Position numbers and translations under genes: made by a program. Below the pieces are notes generated by a model. It was not told where the DNA came from. It saw nothing but the letters and a program-made list of their open reading frames with translations, and made no database searches. Below, piece by piece: positions 32,666-40,898 of a stretch of 64,000 nt of DNA. This DNA comes from Roseobacter sp. HKCCD6576-2 (GTDB lineage: Bacteria > Pseudomonadota > Alphaproteobacteria > Rhodobacterales > Rhodobacteraceae): positions 1-64,000 of the forward strand of contig NZ_WVNW01000006.1 in the NCBI RefSeq assembly GCF_013179285.1, given 5' to 3'. The number at the start of each line of letters is the position of its first letter. The first letter of the stretch is position 1.

Positions 32666-33807
32666 TGTCCCCCCGCCCTCCCGCCTGCGTCGGCACCGCT
32701 GTTGTGGTTCTGCACGAAGAGATCGATCACGACGAGGCGGTTCCTGAAGCGGCCGTGAGAGGCCGTGAACTCATCTGCCTCAAGCACACGGAACGAGCCC
32801 TGATTGGCGTCCATCTCGCGGGCCCGCAGCGTGCCTGACACCATCACATCCCCGTCGAACTCCAGGTCTCCGGCGCTGACACTGCCCACCGCATTAAATG
32901 CGCCAGCAACATCGACATCCCCACCGACGCTCAAGGTGCCACTAATGTCCGTGGCACCACGGGCCACCAGCGTCTCGATCTCCGCTCGTCCGCTGACGGA
33001 CATGTCGCCAAGAACGGTCAGTCCGCCCTGGATGGTCGGATTGCCGGTCAGTCTCCCGACGCTGACTTCATCGACCATCAGGATCCCTGCTCCGGTGAGT
33101 TCATGGCCCCCGAGATCAAGGTTTGTGGCCATGCGGTTGGCATCCGGACAGCCCGGCACCGGGATGCGGTGCAGATAGGCGGAACAGGCGACGCCGGTAT
33201 AGACATGGGCTAGCGCCACCAGATCACCGCAGAGCAACCCGCTATCGGCCGCAAAGGCGTTTTCCACATCGACCAGCACGTCCGGGCCAATGATTGTCAG
33301 CGCCCCATTGATCTCCGCCACGACACCCACGCCGGACACTCCGTCCTCCTCGGCCACAAGGGTGCGGGGGATGGTACTGGCAGTTCCGGTTGCGGTCTGA
33401 CAGGCGTCATAGTCCGGCTCGAATGCACGGGCGGCCACCATGATCTGACCAGCCCCGGTGTCGATCAGCGTGAGATCCATCTCACGGTGGCGAAACGGCG
33501 TTGTGTCCAGTTGTGTTGGAGACCAGAGGCCCGCCGCTTCCAGGGTGCTGAACAGCACATCTCTGGTCTCCCCTGTAACGGGTTGGCGGTTGGTGATATC
33601 GCCTTCCAGCCAGAGTCGGCCGGCCCGGGCGAGATCAGATACCGCGCGAGCTTCGGCCGCCATGACCTTGCGCTCCACCCAGGTGGAGGACAGTTGCGAT
33701 CCGATCAGAACCATGAAGGACAGCACTGCCACGGCCAGCAAGGTGTCGAAGAGACCCAGACCACGCCTCGCCCGACGGGGTATGCGCTTCAGCACGAGGT
33801 TGCTCAT
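32659..33807 (-). CDS. PilV-like minor pilin/adhesin, copy 2
   Basis: The 382-residue protein starts with a short basic leader and a type IV pilin-like helix (RRARRGLGLFDTLLAVAVLS), with a likely cleavage after Gly16. The body includes VACSAYLHRIPVPGCPD, NLDLGGHELTGAGILMV and a repetitive, beta-helix-like run from about residue 240 (GGLTVLGDMSVSGRAEIETL, GTLSVGGDVDVAGAFNAVGS). This resembles R64 PilV, the tip adhesin that selects recipient cells. No shufflon recombination sites or recombinase are visible. The ATG overlaps copy 1 by ATGA. Confidence 0.75.
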   Translation of the reverse strand: MSNLVLKRIPRRARRGLGLFDTLLAVAVLSFMVLIGSQLSSTWVERKVMAAEARAVSDLARAGRLWLEGDITNRQPVTGETRDVLFSTLEAAGLWSPTQLDTTPFRHREMDLTLIDTGAGQIMVAARAFEPDYDACQTATGTASTIPRTLVAEEDGVSGVGVVAEINGALTIIGPDVLVDVENAFAADSGLLCGDLVALAHVYTGVACSAYLHRIPVPGCPDANRMATNLDLGGHELTGAGILMVDEVSVGRLTGNPTIQGGLTVLGDMSVSGRAEIETLVARGATDISGTLSVGGDVDVAGAFNAVGSVSAGDLEFDGDVMVSGTLRAREMDANQGSFRVLEADEFTASHGRFRNRLVVIDLFVQNHNSGADAGGRAGGQW

Positions 33808-35096
33808 TGGGGCCTCCCCAGATCATACGTCCTCCCGAGAGTCAGAACTTCGGGCCGGAGGTTGTTGACCCTGGGGATGTCTTGAACGAAGCCGTTTCGA
33901 GCCACGAGGCAGCCCGCGTGCACGCTGTTCGGGGCGCAGGAGACGTCCAGCGCCTGGAAAGCCGCGGTGTCAAAGACCGTGAGCAAGCTCCAGCTCGGCA
34001 CATTTGTGGCAGCTGTCAGATCGAGATCCCCGCCCGCGCAGCCGCCCAAGGCATCGGGCCGACAGGCCAGCAGCGAGGGGCGTACACCGGGGGCGGGCGT
34101 CACGGACAGCCTTGCCGTCACCGAGACATTTGCCGCAGCGGTCAGTCCTGCCCCGGTTCCTTTCGTGAGCAGAGACCCCTGCATCGCCATGCCGCCCGGT
34201 CCGACTTCGAGACCGCTGCGCAGCGTTAATTCGTGGTCCACCGACAGAAGAGCCGTCTCTAATCCGTCCGCGTTGGGAAAGGTCAGCGAGCCGTCCAGAT
34301 GCAGCGCATCCGCGGGCGTGCCATTGCGATCACCTGGCCGCAGAGAGGGCAGTTCGGCTGTCTCTGCCGCGACGCGGGATGTGTTCTGAATATCGTATCC
34401 GCCGAGATCCAAATCTGTGGCCATGGGCAGAGCCAGCCCATTCGGATGCGGGCTGCGTTGCACGACCGTCGGATTGATCCGTGAGAACACCCAGGCGGGG
34501 ACCACCAGATCCCGGTTCGGATCGATGTTGAGATCCGCGACGCTCTGCACCGTGTCCATGAGCGTTTCGTTGAGCGGGGACAAGGCGGCCATACGGCTGG
34601 CGACCTCATCGCGCAGAACCTGGTCCACCTCCGTCTCGGGGCGCAGCACAACGATCCCGAACACGTCCCCATCTGAACCGTCGCCATTGACGGCCGCGAT
34701 CAGGGGCGTGACGGACCAGGCGCTTGGGAGCCGGTGCCAGGTGGTCACGGCACCATGGCCCTGCAAGTCTGCGATTTCGTCGGACGCCAATCTGCGCGCC
34801 GTGGCACCGTTCGGGGTGTCAAACCCGTCTGTGCGGCTAACCGCGTGCACCCAATGATGTAATCCGTAGCCGGAGACCGATGCGGTCTGCACAATGAGAT
34901 TTGCCTGGGCCGCGCGTATCTTGCGCGCCTCATCGATCTGCCAACCCAGGAGCGCGACAGACGCGACCACGGCAATCATAAGCACCATGGCCAGGCTCGC
35001 AAGGCCGCGACGGTGGCGCCGTGGCCAGGACCGGCCCGCAGGGGTGGGCAATGTGTCTGCCGTAGGTAATCTGGCGTTCATCATGACGTGGCTCAT
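33804..35096 (-). CDS. PilV-like minor pilin/adhesin, copy 1
   Basis: The 430-residue protein has a 31-residue basic leader ending in GRSWPRRHRRG and then a hydrophobic pilin-like helix (LASLAMVLMIAVVASVALLG). The body has PilV-like features (DLDLGGYDIQNTSRVA, a repetitive region with TARLSVTPAPGV) and Cys pairs near the C terminus. It shares the leader length and motif with the adjacent pilin but lacks a Glu at position +5 after the Gly. The start at 35096 lies 4 bases after the pilin stop. With copy 2 it gives two potential tip adhesins in tandem. Confidence 0.75.
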   Translation of the reverse strand: MSHVMMNARLPTADTLPTPAGRSWPRRHRRGLASLAMVLMIAVVASVALLGWQIDEARKIRAAQANLIVQTASVSGYGLHHWVHAVSRTDGFDTPNGATARRLASDEIADLQGHGAVTTWHRLPSAWSVTPLIAAVNGDGSDGDVFGIVVLRPETEVDQVLRDEVASRMAALSPLNETLMDTVQSVADLNIDPNRDLVVPAWVFSRINPTVVQRSPHPNGLALPMATDLDLGGYDIQNTSRVAAETAELPSLRPGDRNGTPADALHLDGSLTFPNADGLETALLSVDHELTLRSGLEVGPGGMAMQGSLLTKGTGAGLTAAANVSVTARLSVTPAPGVRPSLLACRPDALGGCAGGDLDLTAATNVPSWSLLTVFDTAAFQALDVSCAPNSVHAGCLVARNGFVQDIPRVNNLRPEVLTLGRTYDLGRPQ

Positions 35097-35100
35097 GGCA

Positions 35101-35739
35101 TCAGCTGCGATAGACAATCCCGACCCGATCATCGGTGCCGCCGTCACAGCCGGCCTGGATCTCGGCGGGTGTATCGAAGGCCTGGATGGCCGCATCCGTG
35201 GTCATCGCGGTGAAGGTATCGGTTGGATCCCCGAGCACTTGGATACCCACCACCGTGTTGTTGTTCAGGAAGCTCTGCGCGATCGACTCGCAAGCCGCTT
35301 CCGGCAGGTCTGCCACCACGATCCAAAACCGGTTGCCGGAGGCGACACCCGTGCCGGGGGTTGCGCCCCCGCCCGCGGCGATCAGGCCCCCCCAGGGTGT
35401 CACGATCACATCCGTGCCGCCTTGCGACTGGATCGCGTTGCTCGGCATGCCTGTCACGACCACGCCACTCATATCGGCATCGAACTGCGGCAGCGTCGCG
35501 TAGATCTGCCGAATCCGGTTCTCGGCCACACCGATCAGAAGCCGCGCCTGCTGCGCCCGGACGTTGTTGTTCACGACCACGGCCGTGGCGACAATGCCGC
35601 TGATCACCACCGCGGCGATCGCGACGGTCAACAGCACATTGACGAGACCGCGACGCCGTCGCCGCGGCCAGGGGCGTCCGCCGCCCGCCGGGATCCGTGT
35701 CCCGGCCCGCGGGTGGGTATTGAAAGCGGCGTCTGTCAT
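35101..35739 (-). CDS. pilS: PilS-like major type IV pilin
   Basis: The 212-residue prepilin has a 31-residue leader ending in GRPWPRRRRRG, then a pilin helix (LVNVLLTVAIAAVVISGIVA) and a globular domain with a Cys pair (about C175 and C200) that may close the D-region. R64 PilS also has a long leader. The ATG at 35739 is preceded by GGAGATACAAGA; the in-frame codons upstream are not needed. It follows the PilR gene and would be cleaved by the PilU-like peptidase. Confidence 0.8.
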   Translation of the reverse strand: MTDAAFNTHPRAGTRIPAGGGRPWPRRRRRGLVNVLLTVAIAAVVISGIVATAVVVNNNVRAQQARLLIGVAENRIRQIYATLPQFDADMSGVVVTGMPSNAIQSQGGTDVIVTPWGGLIAAGGGATPGTGVASGNRFWIVVADLPEAACESIAQSFLNNNTVVGIQVLGDPTDTFTAMTTDAAIQAFDTPAEIQAGCDGGTDDRVGIVYRS

Positions 35740-35786
35740 TCTTGTATCTCCAATGTCAGGTGAGAGTGTCGTCCGCATGGTCATGC

Positions 35787-36926
35787 TCAGAACCCTCCCC
35801 GGTTGATCTGATCGACAATCGGCAGGGCGATCGACATGAGCGCGAGCATCGCGGCCGAGATCAGGACAAGCAGCGTGACGTTCAGAACGGCCATGGCCGA
35901 CCGGACGGTTTCCTCTGCCCGGTCCAGCCAGCGATCCAGCACATCGCCGATGCGGTCGATGCCGCCGGGCTTGTTCCAGAGCGTGCGCAGCACTGCAACA
36001 AGCTCCAGCGTCGGAAAGCCCTGCCCCGCCATCAGGGAGGCTTCGCCCAGGTTGTTGCCGGCGGCCGTGTAGCACCGCGCCAGCGCGCGAATGCGGGACC
36101 TGGCATAGGGTGGCGCGGCCTCGGCCATGCGGTTGATAAGCTGCGTGGTGATCGGCTGACCGGCACGGCCATATTCAACGAGGGCAAAGAGGAACCCTGA
36201 CCCCGCCTGCAGGCGGGCCAGCGAAAACGGCGGCACCCGATCCGCCGTGCTGCGACCCAGGCCGGTCCAGAAGTAGACAAGGCCCGACAGGCAGGTGGCA
36301 AGGACCCCGATCCAGATCGCCAGTGCGAGCGGATTGGCAGCAAAGGCGATGGTTGATCGCACGATCCAGCCCTGGAAGGGCGGCAGTGCATCAAAGCTGA
36401 TCACATTGGCCAACGAGGGGAGAAGAGAGAGCCCGAAGAAGAGCAGAAGACCAATGAACCCGAAGGCCAGGAGCAGCGGCAGGGCCACCGCGCCCCAGAT
36501 GGCCTTGCGCATGCGCATCTGGCTTCGCAGAAGGTGGGCAGCGGCCCCGAGGAGCGGCGCTGGATCCTGCATACCCAGACCGTCAAAGAGGATGCGTTCC
36601 GTCGGGCCGCAATAGGGGACCAAGCGATCCGAGAGCTGACCGGCGCCGAGCCCCGTGCGAATGTCGCGCAAGGCGGCTGCAACGAGTTTGCGGCCCTGCA
36701 ACTCATAGCCTTGTGCCACCGCATCGATCATGCGGCCAAGATCCTCTCCCGAACCGGCAAGGACATCTGCGAGGAGTTGCCAGACCTCGGCGCGTTGGCG
36801 TGCCCCGAAGGCCGTCCGGCGCAGCATCAGTTGGATCGGGGACTGCGTAATTGGGGTCTGCACACCCGACCCGCGCGAGAGGCCTCCCATGAGCCGCAGC
36901 TTCAGACTAGTCAGAGCGTCCATCAT
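35787..36926 (-). CDS. pilR: PilR-like pilus inner-membrane platform protein (GspF family)
   Basis: The 379-residue protein has the GspF/PilC layout: a soluble helical N-terminal domain, two adjacent membrane helices (about 145-170 and 195-220), a second helical repeat and a C-terminal helix (LLVLISAAMLALMSIALPIV). It anchors the assembly ATPase and pilus base. It starts with an ATGA overlap on the ATPase gene. Confidence 0.88.
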   Translation of the reverse strand: MMDALTSLKLRLMGGLSRGSGVQTPITQSPIQLMLRRTAFGARQRAEVWQLLADVLAGSGEDLGRMIDAVAQGYELQGRKLVAAALRDIRTGLGAGQLSDRLVPYCGPTERILFDGLGMQDPAPLLGAAAHLLRSQMRMRKAIWGAVALPLLLAFGFIGLLLFFGLSLLPSLANVISFDALPPFQGWIVRSTIAFAANPLALAIWIGVLATCLSGLVYFWTGLGRSTADRVPPFSLARLQAGSGFLFALVEYGRAGQPITTQLINRMAEAAPPYARSRIRALARCYTAAGNNLGEASLMAGQGFPTLELVAVLRTLWNKPGGIDRIGDVLDRWLDRAEETVRSAMAVLNVTLLVLISAAMLALMSIALPIVDQINRGGF

Positions 36927-38599
36927 GCGGCGGCCTCCCTCGAACCGGATGAGGCGCCAGCCTCGCTATCGCTTTGCCTGTCATCCGCCGTCTCGGCCGC
37001 AAGGGACCGATTGGTGATATCCTCGAAATCGACCTCGCCCCGGGCCACCAGTTTCTGCAGGCGCTGTTCCACCGTGATGCCGCCCAGGCCGCCCTCCGAG
37101 ACCGGGCGAAGCCAATGCTCCTTCGCGCCGCGCGCATCACGCGCCTCCACAAAGCCGCGATAGGTGTCATCGAGCTTGATGAACTCGGCCGTGGCGCGCT
37201 TCCGGCTCAGGCCCGCCCAGGCTGTGCGCGCGGTTTCGCCATCACGGCCGGCCAGACAGGTTGGGCATCCTGCCCGGTTGCGCAGCTTCGGGGTGGCCGT
37301 GGGATCCCCGGTCCAGTCCGCGATGATGCGTCTCTCCGCCCCCATGGCCGGACGGGCGCAATCCTGACACAGGATCGGCACCAGCGTCTGGCGCAGGATC
37401 AGGTTGATCACACCGGGCTCGGCAAGCTCCTTCGGATCCACGCCAAGCGAGATCAGCCGGAAGAGCACGGCATTGGCCGAAAAGCTGTGGATCGTGGTGA
37501 AGACCTTGTGGCCTGAAATCACGAATTGCATGATCTCCCGGCAGTCATCGGCCGTGCGGATCTCCGAGACCATGCCGAAATCCGGCGCCGAGCGCACGAA
37601 GGTCTTCAACACCCTGGTGAAGGATTGCTTGCGCTCCTCACCGACCGAGCCACCTTCGACCGGCATTTGCACGATCCCGTCACCCTCGATCGGGTATTCG
37701 ATCGGATCTTCAATTGTCATGATCGACACGCGACCGTCCCGCTCCTGGTAGAGCCGTTCGAGCTGGCGCACGAGTGTCGTGGATTTGCCGTCGCCGGTGG
37801 ATCCGCCGATGATCACGAGGCCATTGTCCGACACCCGTTCTTCGGCCAATGCGTCCAGCACATCATCATCAAGGCCCAGATCCTCGATACGCCCGGCCTG
37901 GCGGTCCCCGGTGGTGTAGATGAACCGGCCCACGAGGAAGTCGTGACCGTCGCCATGGGGGGCTTTCTGGAACCGCATGGCCGCCACCGACTGGGGCAGA
38001 TCGATGCGGCGCTCCTGCCCGATCGAGAAGGGTTGGTGTTGACCGGCCTGCTGCGCGGAAGCGCCATCCCCATAGTCCCGCCGATCATAGAGAAACGCGA
38101 TGGCTTCCATCGCCTCGCTCAGCTGCCATTGTTCGCCATGGGTGTATTCCGCAGCGCCAAGCTTGAGGCGCAGCACCGCGTGGTCACTGCGAATGATCAG
38201 TTTGAAATCGGAGGCCTTCTGCGCCGCGGCCTCGCGGATGGTCTGCAGGATCCGCCGCGCGCCCGGTGTTGGGGGCGCTCCGTCGCTATGCGCGGCCAGC
38301 CCGTTCATATGCGAGATCTCGGCCACCGTTGCCGCCCGCCGATCTTTTACAGGCGGCAGATCGAAGCGCTTGCGCAGGTCCTCAAGCTCTTCAGTGATCG
38401 CGATGTTCGCCCGGTCGCGCACGAAGAGATACGAGCCGGTCTCGGTGATGGCGCAGACCCGGCGAAAGGCCTCACTGCCGACGATCAGGGCCCCTTGCGT
38501 GTTGACCGGCGGGCGCGGTTTCGGCGGGCTCAGGCGCTCAAGGAGACTGCGCCACGCGCGCTGACCGCGCTGTTGCAGGGCATCGGTGGGACCCTTCAT
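36923..38599 (-). CDS. pilQ: PilQ-like pilus assembly ATPase (GspE family)
   Basis: The 558-residue protein powers thin-pilus extension. It has a GspE-type N-terminal region, Walker A GGSTGDGKST (about 265-274), an Asp box (SIMTIEDPIEYPIEGDGI), Walker B-type FGMVSEIRTADD, and a His box (GHKVFTTIHSFSANAVLFRL). A Cys pair-Cys pair metal site follows (ILCQDCARPA; GCPTCLAG), as in PilB-like ATPases. It is paralogous in function to, but clearly different from, the VirB11 ATPase. The ATG at 38599 overlaps the preceding stop. Confidence 0.93.
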   Translation of the reverse strand: MKGPTDALQQRGQRAWRSLLERLSPPKPRPPVNTQGALIVGSEAFRRVCAITETGSYLFVRDRANIAITEELEDLRKRFDLPPVKDRRAATVAEISHMNGLAAHSDGAPPTPGARRILQTIREAAAQKASDFKLIIRSDHAVLRLKLGAAEYTHGEQWQLSEAMEAIAFLYDRRDYGDGASAQQAGQHQPFSIGQERRIDLPQSVAAMRFQKAPHGDGHDFLVGRFIYTTGDRQAGRIEDLGLDDDVLDALAEERVSDNGLVIIGGSTGDGKSTTLVRQLERLYQERDGRVSIMTIEDPIEYPIEGDGIVQMPVEGGSVGEERKQSFTRVLKTFVRSAPDFGMVSEIRTADDCREIMQFVISGHKVFTTIHSFSANAVLFRLISLGVDPKELAEPGVINLILRQTLVPILCQDCARPAMGAERRIIADWTGDPTATPKLRNRAGCPTCLAGRDGETARTAWAGLSRKRATAEFIKLDDTYRGFVEARDARGAKEHWLRPVSEGGLGGITVEQRLQKLVARGEVDFEDITNRSLAAETADDRQSDSEAGASSGSREAAA

Positions 38600-39420
38600 G
38601 GTGTGCCCTCCCCTGCCCCATCCGGCATCGTGAAGGACCATTGACTTTGCCCGGGCGCGGAGGGATCCCCCGCCTCGACCCATGGCAGGTCGGCCCCGGA
38701 TCCGCCGCCCTGTGGCCGCACCTGTACGACCTCTGCAGCAACCCGCACCACCTCGAACCCGTTTGGAAGGCGGTCACCGGCCGAGACGATTAGGGGCGGG
38801 CTGCTGTCCCGCACCCATTCGAAGATCGCGTCTACCGCAGTTGTACCACCCTCCTCGGAGATCACGGTCTCCTGTTCCACGCGGATCCGATCCGAACGCT
38901 GCAGTCCGGCGCGCCATCCGCCATCGCCCGCGCGGGCCGTGAACAGCACATGCCACCGCATCTCGGGCGGGCTGTCCACGATCTCCGCCGTGCCGATGTC
39001 CTCGATCAGGGGGTTTGCTTCGATCAGTTGATCGACGGTCTCGGAAAGCGGGGTGGTCACAAGCTCGGGTGGCATCGGATCGGGAAGCGCGGCAGGTGGG
39101 TCGGGAAAGACCGGCGGCGGCGGAGCAACCGGCGAGAGATATGACGCAACGGCCTCTTCCAGTTGACCATAGGCCAGCAGGAACTCGGAGATGGCTTCTG
39201 CGCGGGCCGTGCAGTAGCGCAGCACCTCTTCTTCCACGGCGGCTGCTTCCAGCGCATCGATCTCGAACCAGGCGGCGCGCAAAAGCTCGGCCGGGCAGGT
39301 GCCAAGTGTCTCGGCGATCGACCGGGCATCACTGGCGCCAAGGGCACGGGACTGCGACAGCGCCGGCCCGGTAGCGGTGACAGTAACTGCGACAATGAGG
39401 AAGACAGAGGCGGGTCTCAT
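38596..39420 (-). CDS. PilP-like periplasmic pilus protein
   Basis: The 274-residue protein has a signal peptide (VFLIVAVTVTATGPALSQ), a helical N-terminal half with Cys residues, a Pro-rich linker (about 97-115), and a C-terminal beta domain (IRVEQETVISEEGGTTAVDA, LPNGFEVVRVAAEVVQVRP) resembling the GspC/PilP homology region. It lies directly before the pilus ATPase with an ATGA overlap, which is the R64 pilP position. The assignment is by fold impression and position. Confidence 0.6.
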   Translation of the reverse strand: MRPASVFLIVAVTVTATGPALSQSRALGASDARSIAETLGTCPAELLRAAWFEIDALEAAAVEEEVLRYCTARAEAISEFLLAYGQLEEAVASYLSPVAPPPPVFPDPPAALPDPMPPELVTTPLSETVDQLIEANPLIEDIGTAEIVDSPPEMRWHVLFTARAGDGGWRAGLQRSDRIRVEQETVISEEGGTTAVDAIFEWVRDSSPPLIVSAGDRLPNGFEVVRVAAEVVQVRPQGGGSGADLPWVEAGDPSAPGQSQWSFTMPDGAGEGTP

Positions 39421-40163
39421 GGTGCCTCCCCCGGCTCAGAAGGGGCGTTATAGAGACTGCTGACCAGCTCGACATACACACGGCCATCGGCATGCTCGAT
39501 TAGGATGGTTTCGCCTTGTGATATCCAGCGCGCGGCACCCGTCACACCCGTTGGCAAACGCACCTGGCCCGTCACGTCGAATTGGCTTCCGACGGGCAAA
39601 CCACCAACGGGACGGGACAAAGGAAGGCTCAGAAGCAGGTCATAGGCAATGGCCAGATGATGCCGCTGCGGCAGGGCTTCAAGTGTGGATCCCACCGGCA
39701 ACGCCTCGACAGGCCCGTGATCCTTGCGAAGCTCAATCCGGGCATCGCTTCCGGTGCCGACCCGCCAAACCGTGCCCCTGGGTATGACGCGGGCACCGGC
39801 ACTCTCTTCGAGTGTCTCGGCCTCAAGCGCCCAGAGCAGGGACAGGGGCGCATAATAGACATAAGGGCCGAACACATCGCCAAACGCATGACCTTCCGGA
39901 AGATCAACCTGAAACGGTTGGCCACTGATCGCCTGCAGCTCCGCTTCCACTCGGTCCACCCATGCGGTATCTGCAAAGGCGGGCCGCACCCAGAAACCGG
40001 GCAGTACCAAGGTCAAGGCAAGGCAATGGCGCACCGGGCGTATCCACGCGCGAAGCGTCTGGATCGCGTCTTCGCGACCTGACGATACCCGTTTCAGAAC
40101 CTCGGGAAGGCTGACGGCGAGGCCGCCGCCCTCCCCCGCCGTTATGGCTGTTCGGTCCCTCAT
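39417..40163 (-). CDS. Unassigned secreted protein A of the pilus locus
   Basis: The 248-residue protein has an internal signal-like helix (about residues 42-60, HCLALTLVLPGFWVRPAFA) and a beta-rich mature part (HAFGDVFGPYVYYAPLSLLW, VIPRGTVWRVGTGSDARIEL). I do not recognise it. Its start at 40163 is fixed by an ATGA overlap on the gene upstream. It presumably acts in the periplasm with the pilus machinery. Confidence 0.6.
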   Translation of the reverse strand: MRDRTAITAGEGGGLAVSLPEVLKRVSSGREDAIQTLRAWIRPVRHCLALTLVLPGFWVRPAFADTAWVDRVEAELQAISGQPFQVDLPEGHAFGDVFGPYVYYAPLSLLWALEAETLEESAGARVIPRGTVWRVGTGSDARIELRKDHGPVEALPVGSTLEALPQRHHLAIAYDLLLSLPLSRPVGGLPVGSQFDVTGQVRLPTGVTGAARWISQGETILIEHADGRVYVELVSSLYNAPSEPGEAP

Positions 40164-40861
40164 TCGTAAGCTGCCATGGCGTTTGGCGTCACCAGATCCG
40201 GGCGTTGAATGCGGCGCCCGGGGTTCTGAGTAACCAAGGCGTGATAGGTGGTGGCGGTCTGCGCGCTGTTGACGCCAACACCCAAGGAGGCCGCGGACGG
40301 GAAATCCGGGCACAGGGTCCAGGTCACCGCCGGAAGGCGCTGCTGAAGGTGGCCAATATTCCAATCCCACCAGCCAGCCCGATCTCCCGTATACCAGATG
40401 ATCCGACCAGATTGCGCGTCATAGAGCGGGCTGAGACCGGGCAAGTCAGTGTCAGCGGCGTGAATGTTTGGGTTGAAGCTTGGGATAAGCTCCCCGGTTC
40501 TCTGGCGCCGCAATTCGGCGCGCCATTCGTGATGTGCTGTAAACCGACCTTCGTCATCCAGGCTGCACCAGACATACTGACCGTCCGCCCCGATGAAGAT
40601 GATCTTGAGCCCCTCTTCACCCGGCAGGTGATGGTCCAACCGTGAGATCATGACGGTGTCGCCAAAGAGGGCTCGGAAGTGCTTGGCTTGCACGTTGCCC
40701 GGCGGCAGCAGGTAATTGAGCTGCCTGTCTTCGGCCAAAGCGGCCTCAACTTGCGCCCACCCTTCGGCAAGGGTGGTGGGAACAGGGTCTTGGGCGACGG
40801 CCGGCGCGGTTGTTGTCATGAGGCCAATGCTGGCCAGGGTCTTCAGAATAGAACTCTGCAT
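40160..40861 (-). CDS. Unassigned secreted protein B of the pilus locus
   Basis: The 233-residue protein has a signal peptide (LASIGLMTTTAPAVAQ) and a mature domain rich in Trp and His (VWCSLDDEGRFTAHHEWRAE, IIWYTGDRAGWWDWNIGHLQ). I do not recognise a family. The ATG at 40861 follows a strong ribosome site, GAGGAGGATCCACATA, and is 37 bases after the preceding gene, one of the few non-overlapping junctions in this locus. Confidence 0.65.
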   Translation of the reverse strand: MQSSILKTLASIGLMTTTAPAVAQDPVPTTLAEGWAQVEAALAEDRQLNYLLPPGNVQAKHFRALFGDTVMISRLDHHLPGEEGLKIIFIGADGQYVWCSLDDEGRFTAHHEWRAELRRQRTGELIPSFNPNIHAADTDLPGLSPLYDAQSGRIIWYTGDRAGWWDWNIGHLQQRLPAVTWTLCPDFPSAASLGVGVNSAQTATTYHALVTQNPGRRIQRPDLVTPNAMAAYE

Positions 40862-40898
40862 TATGTGGATCCTCCTCAGAGCGGGTTGGAGCGGTTGA

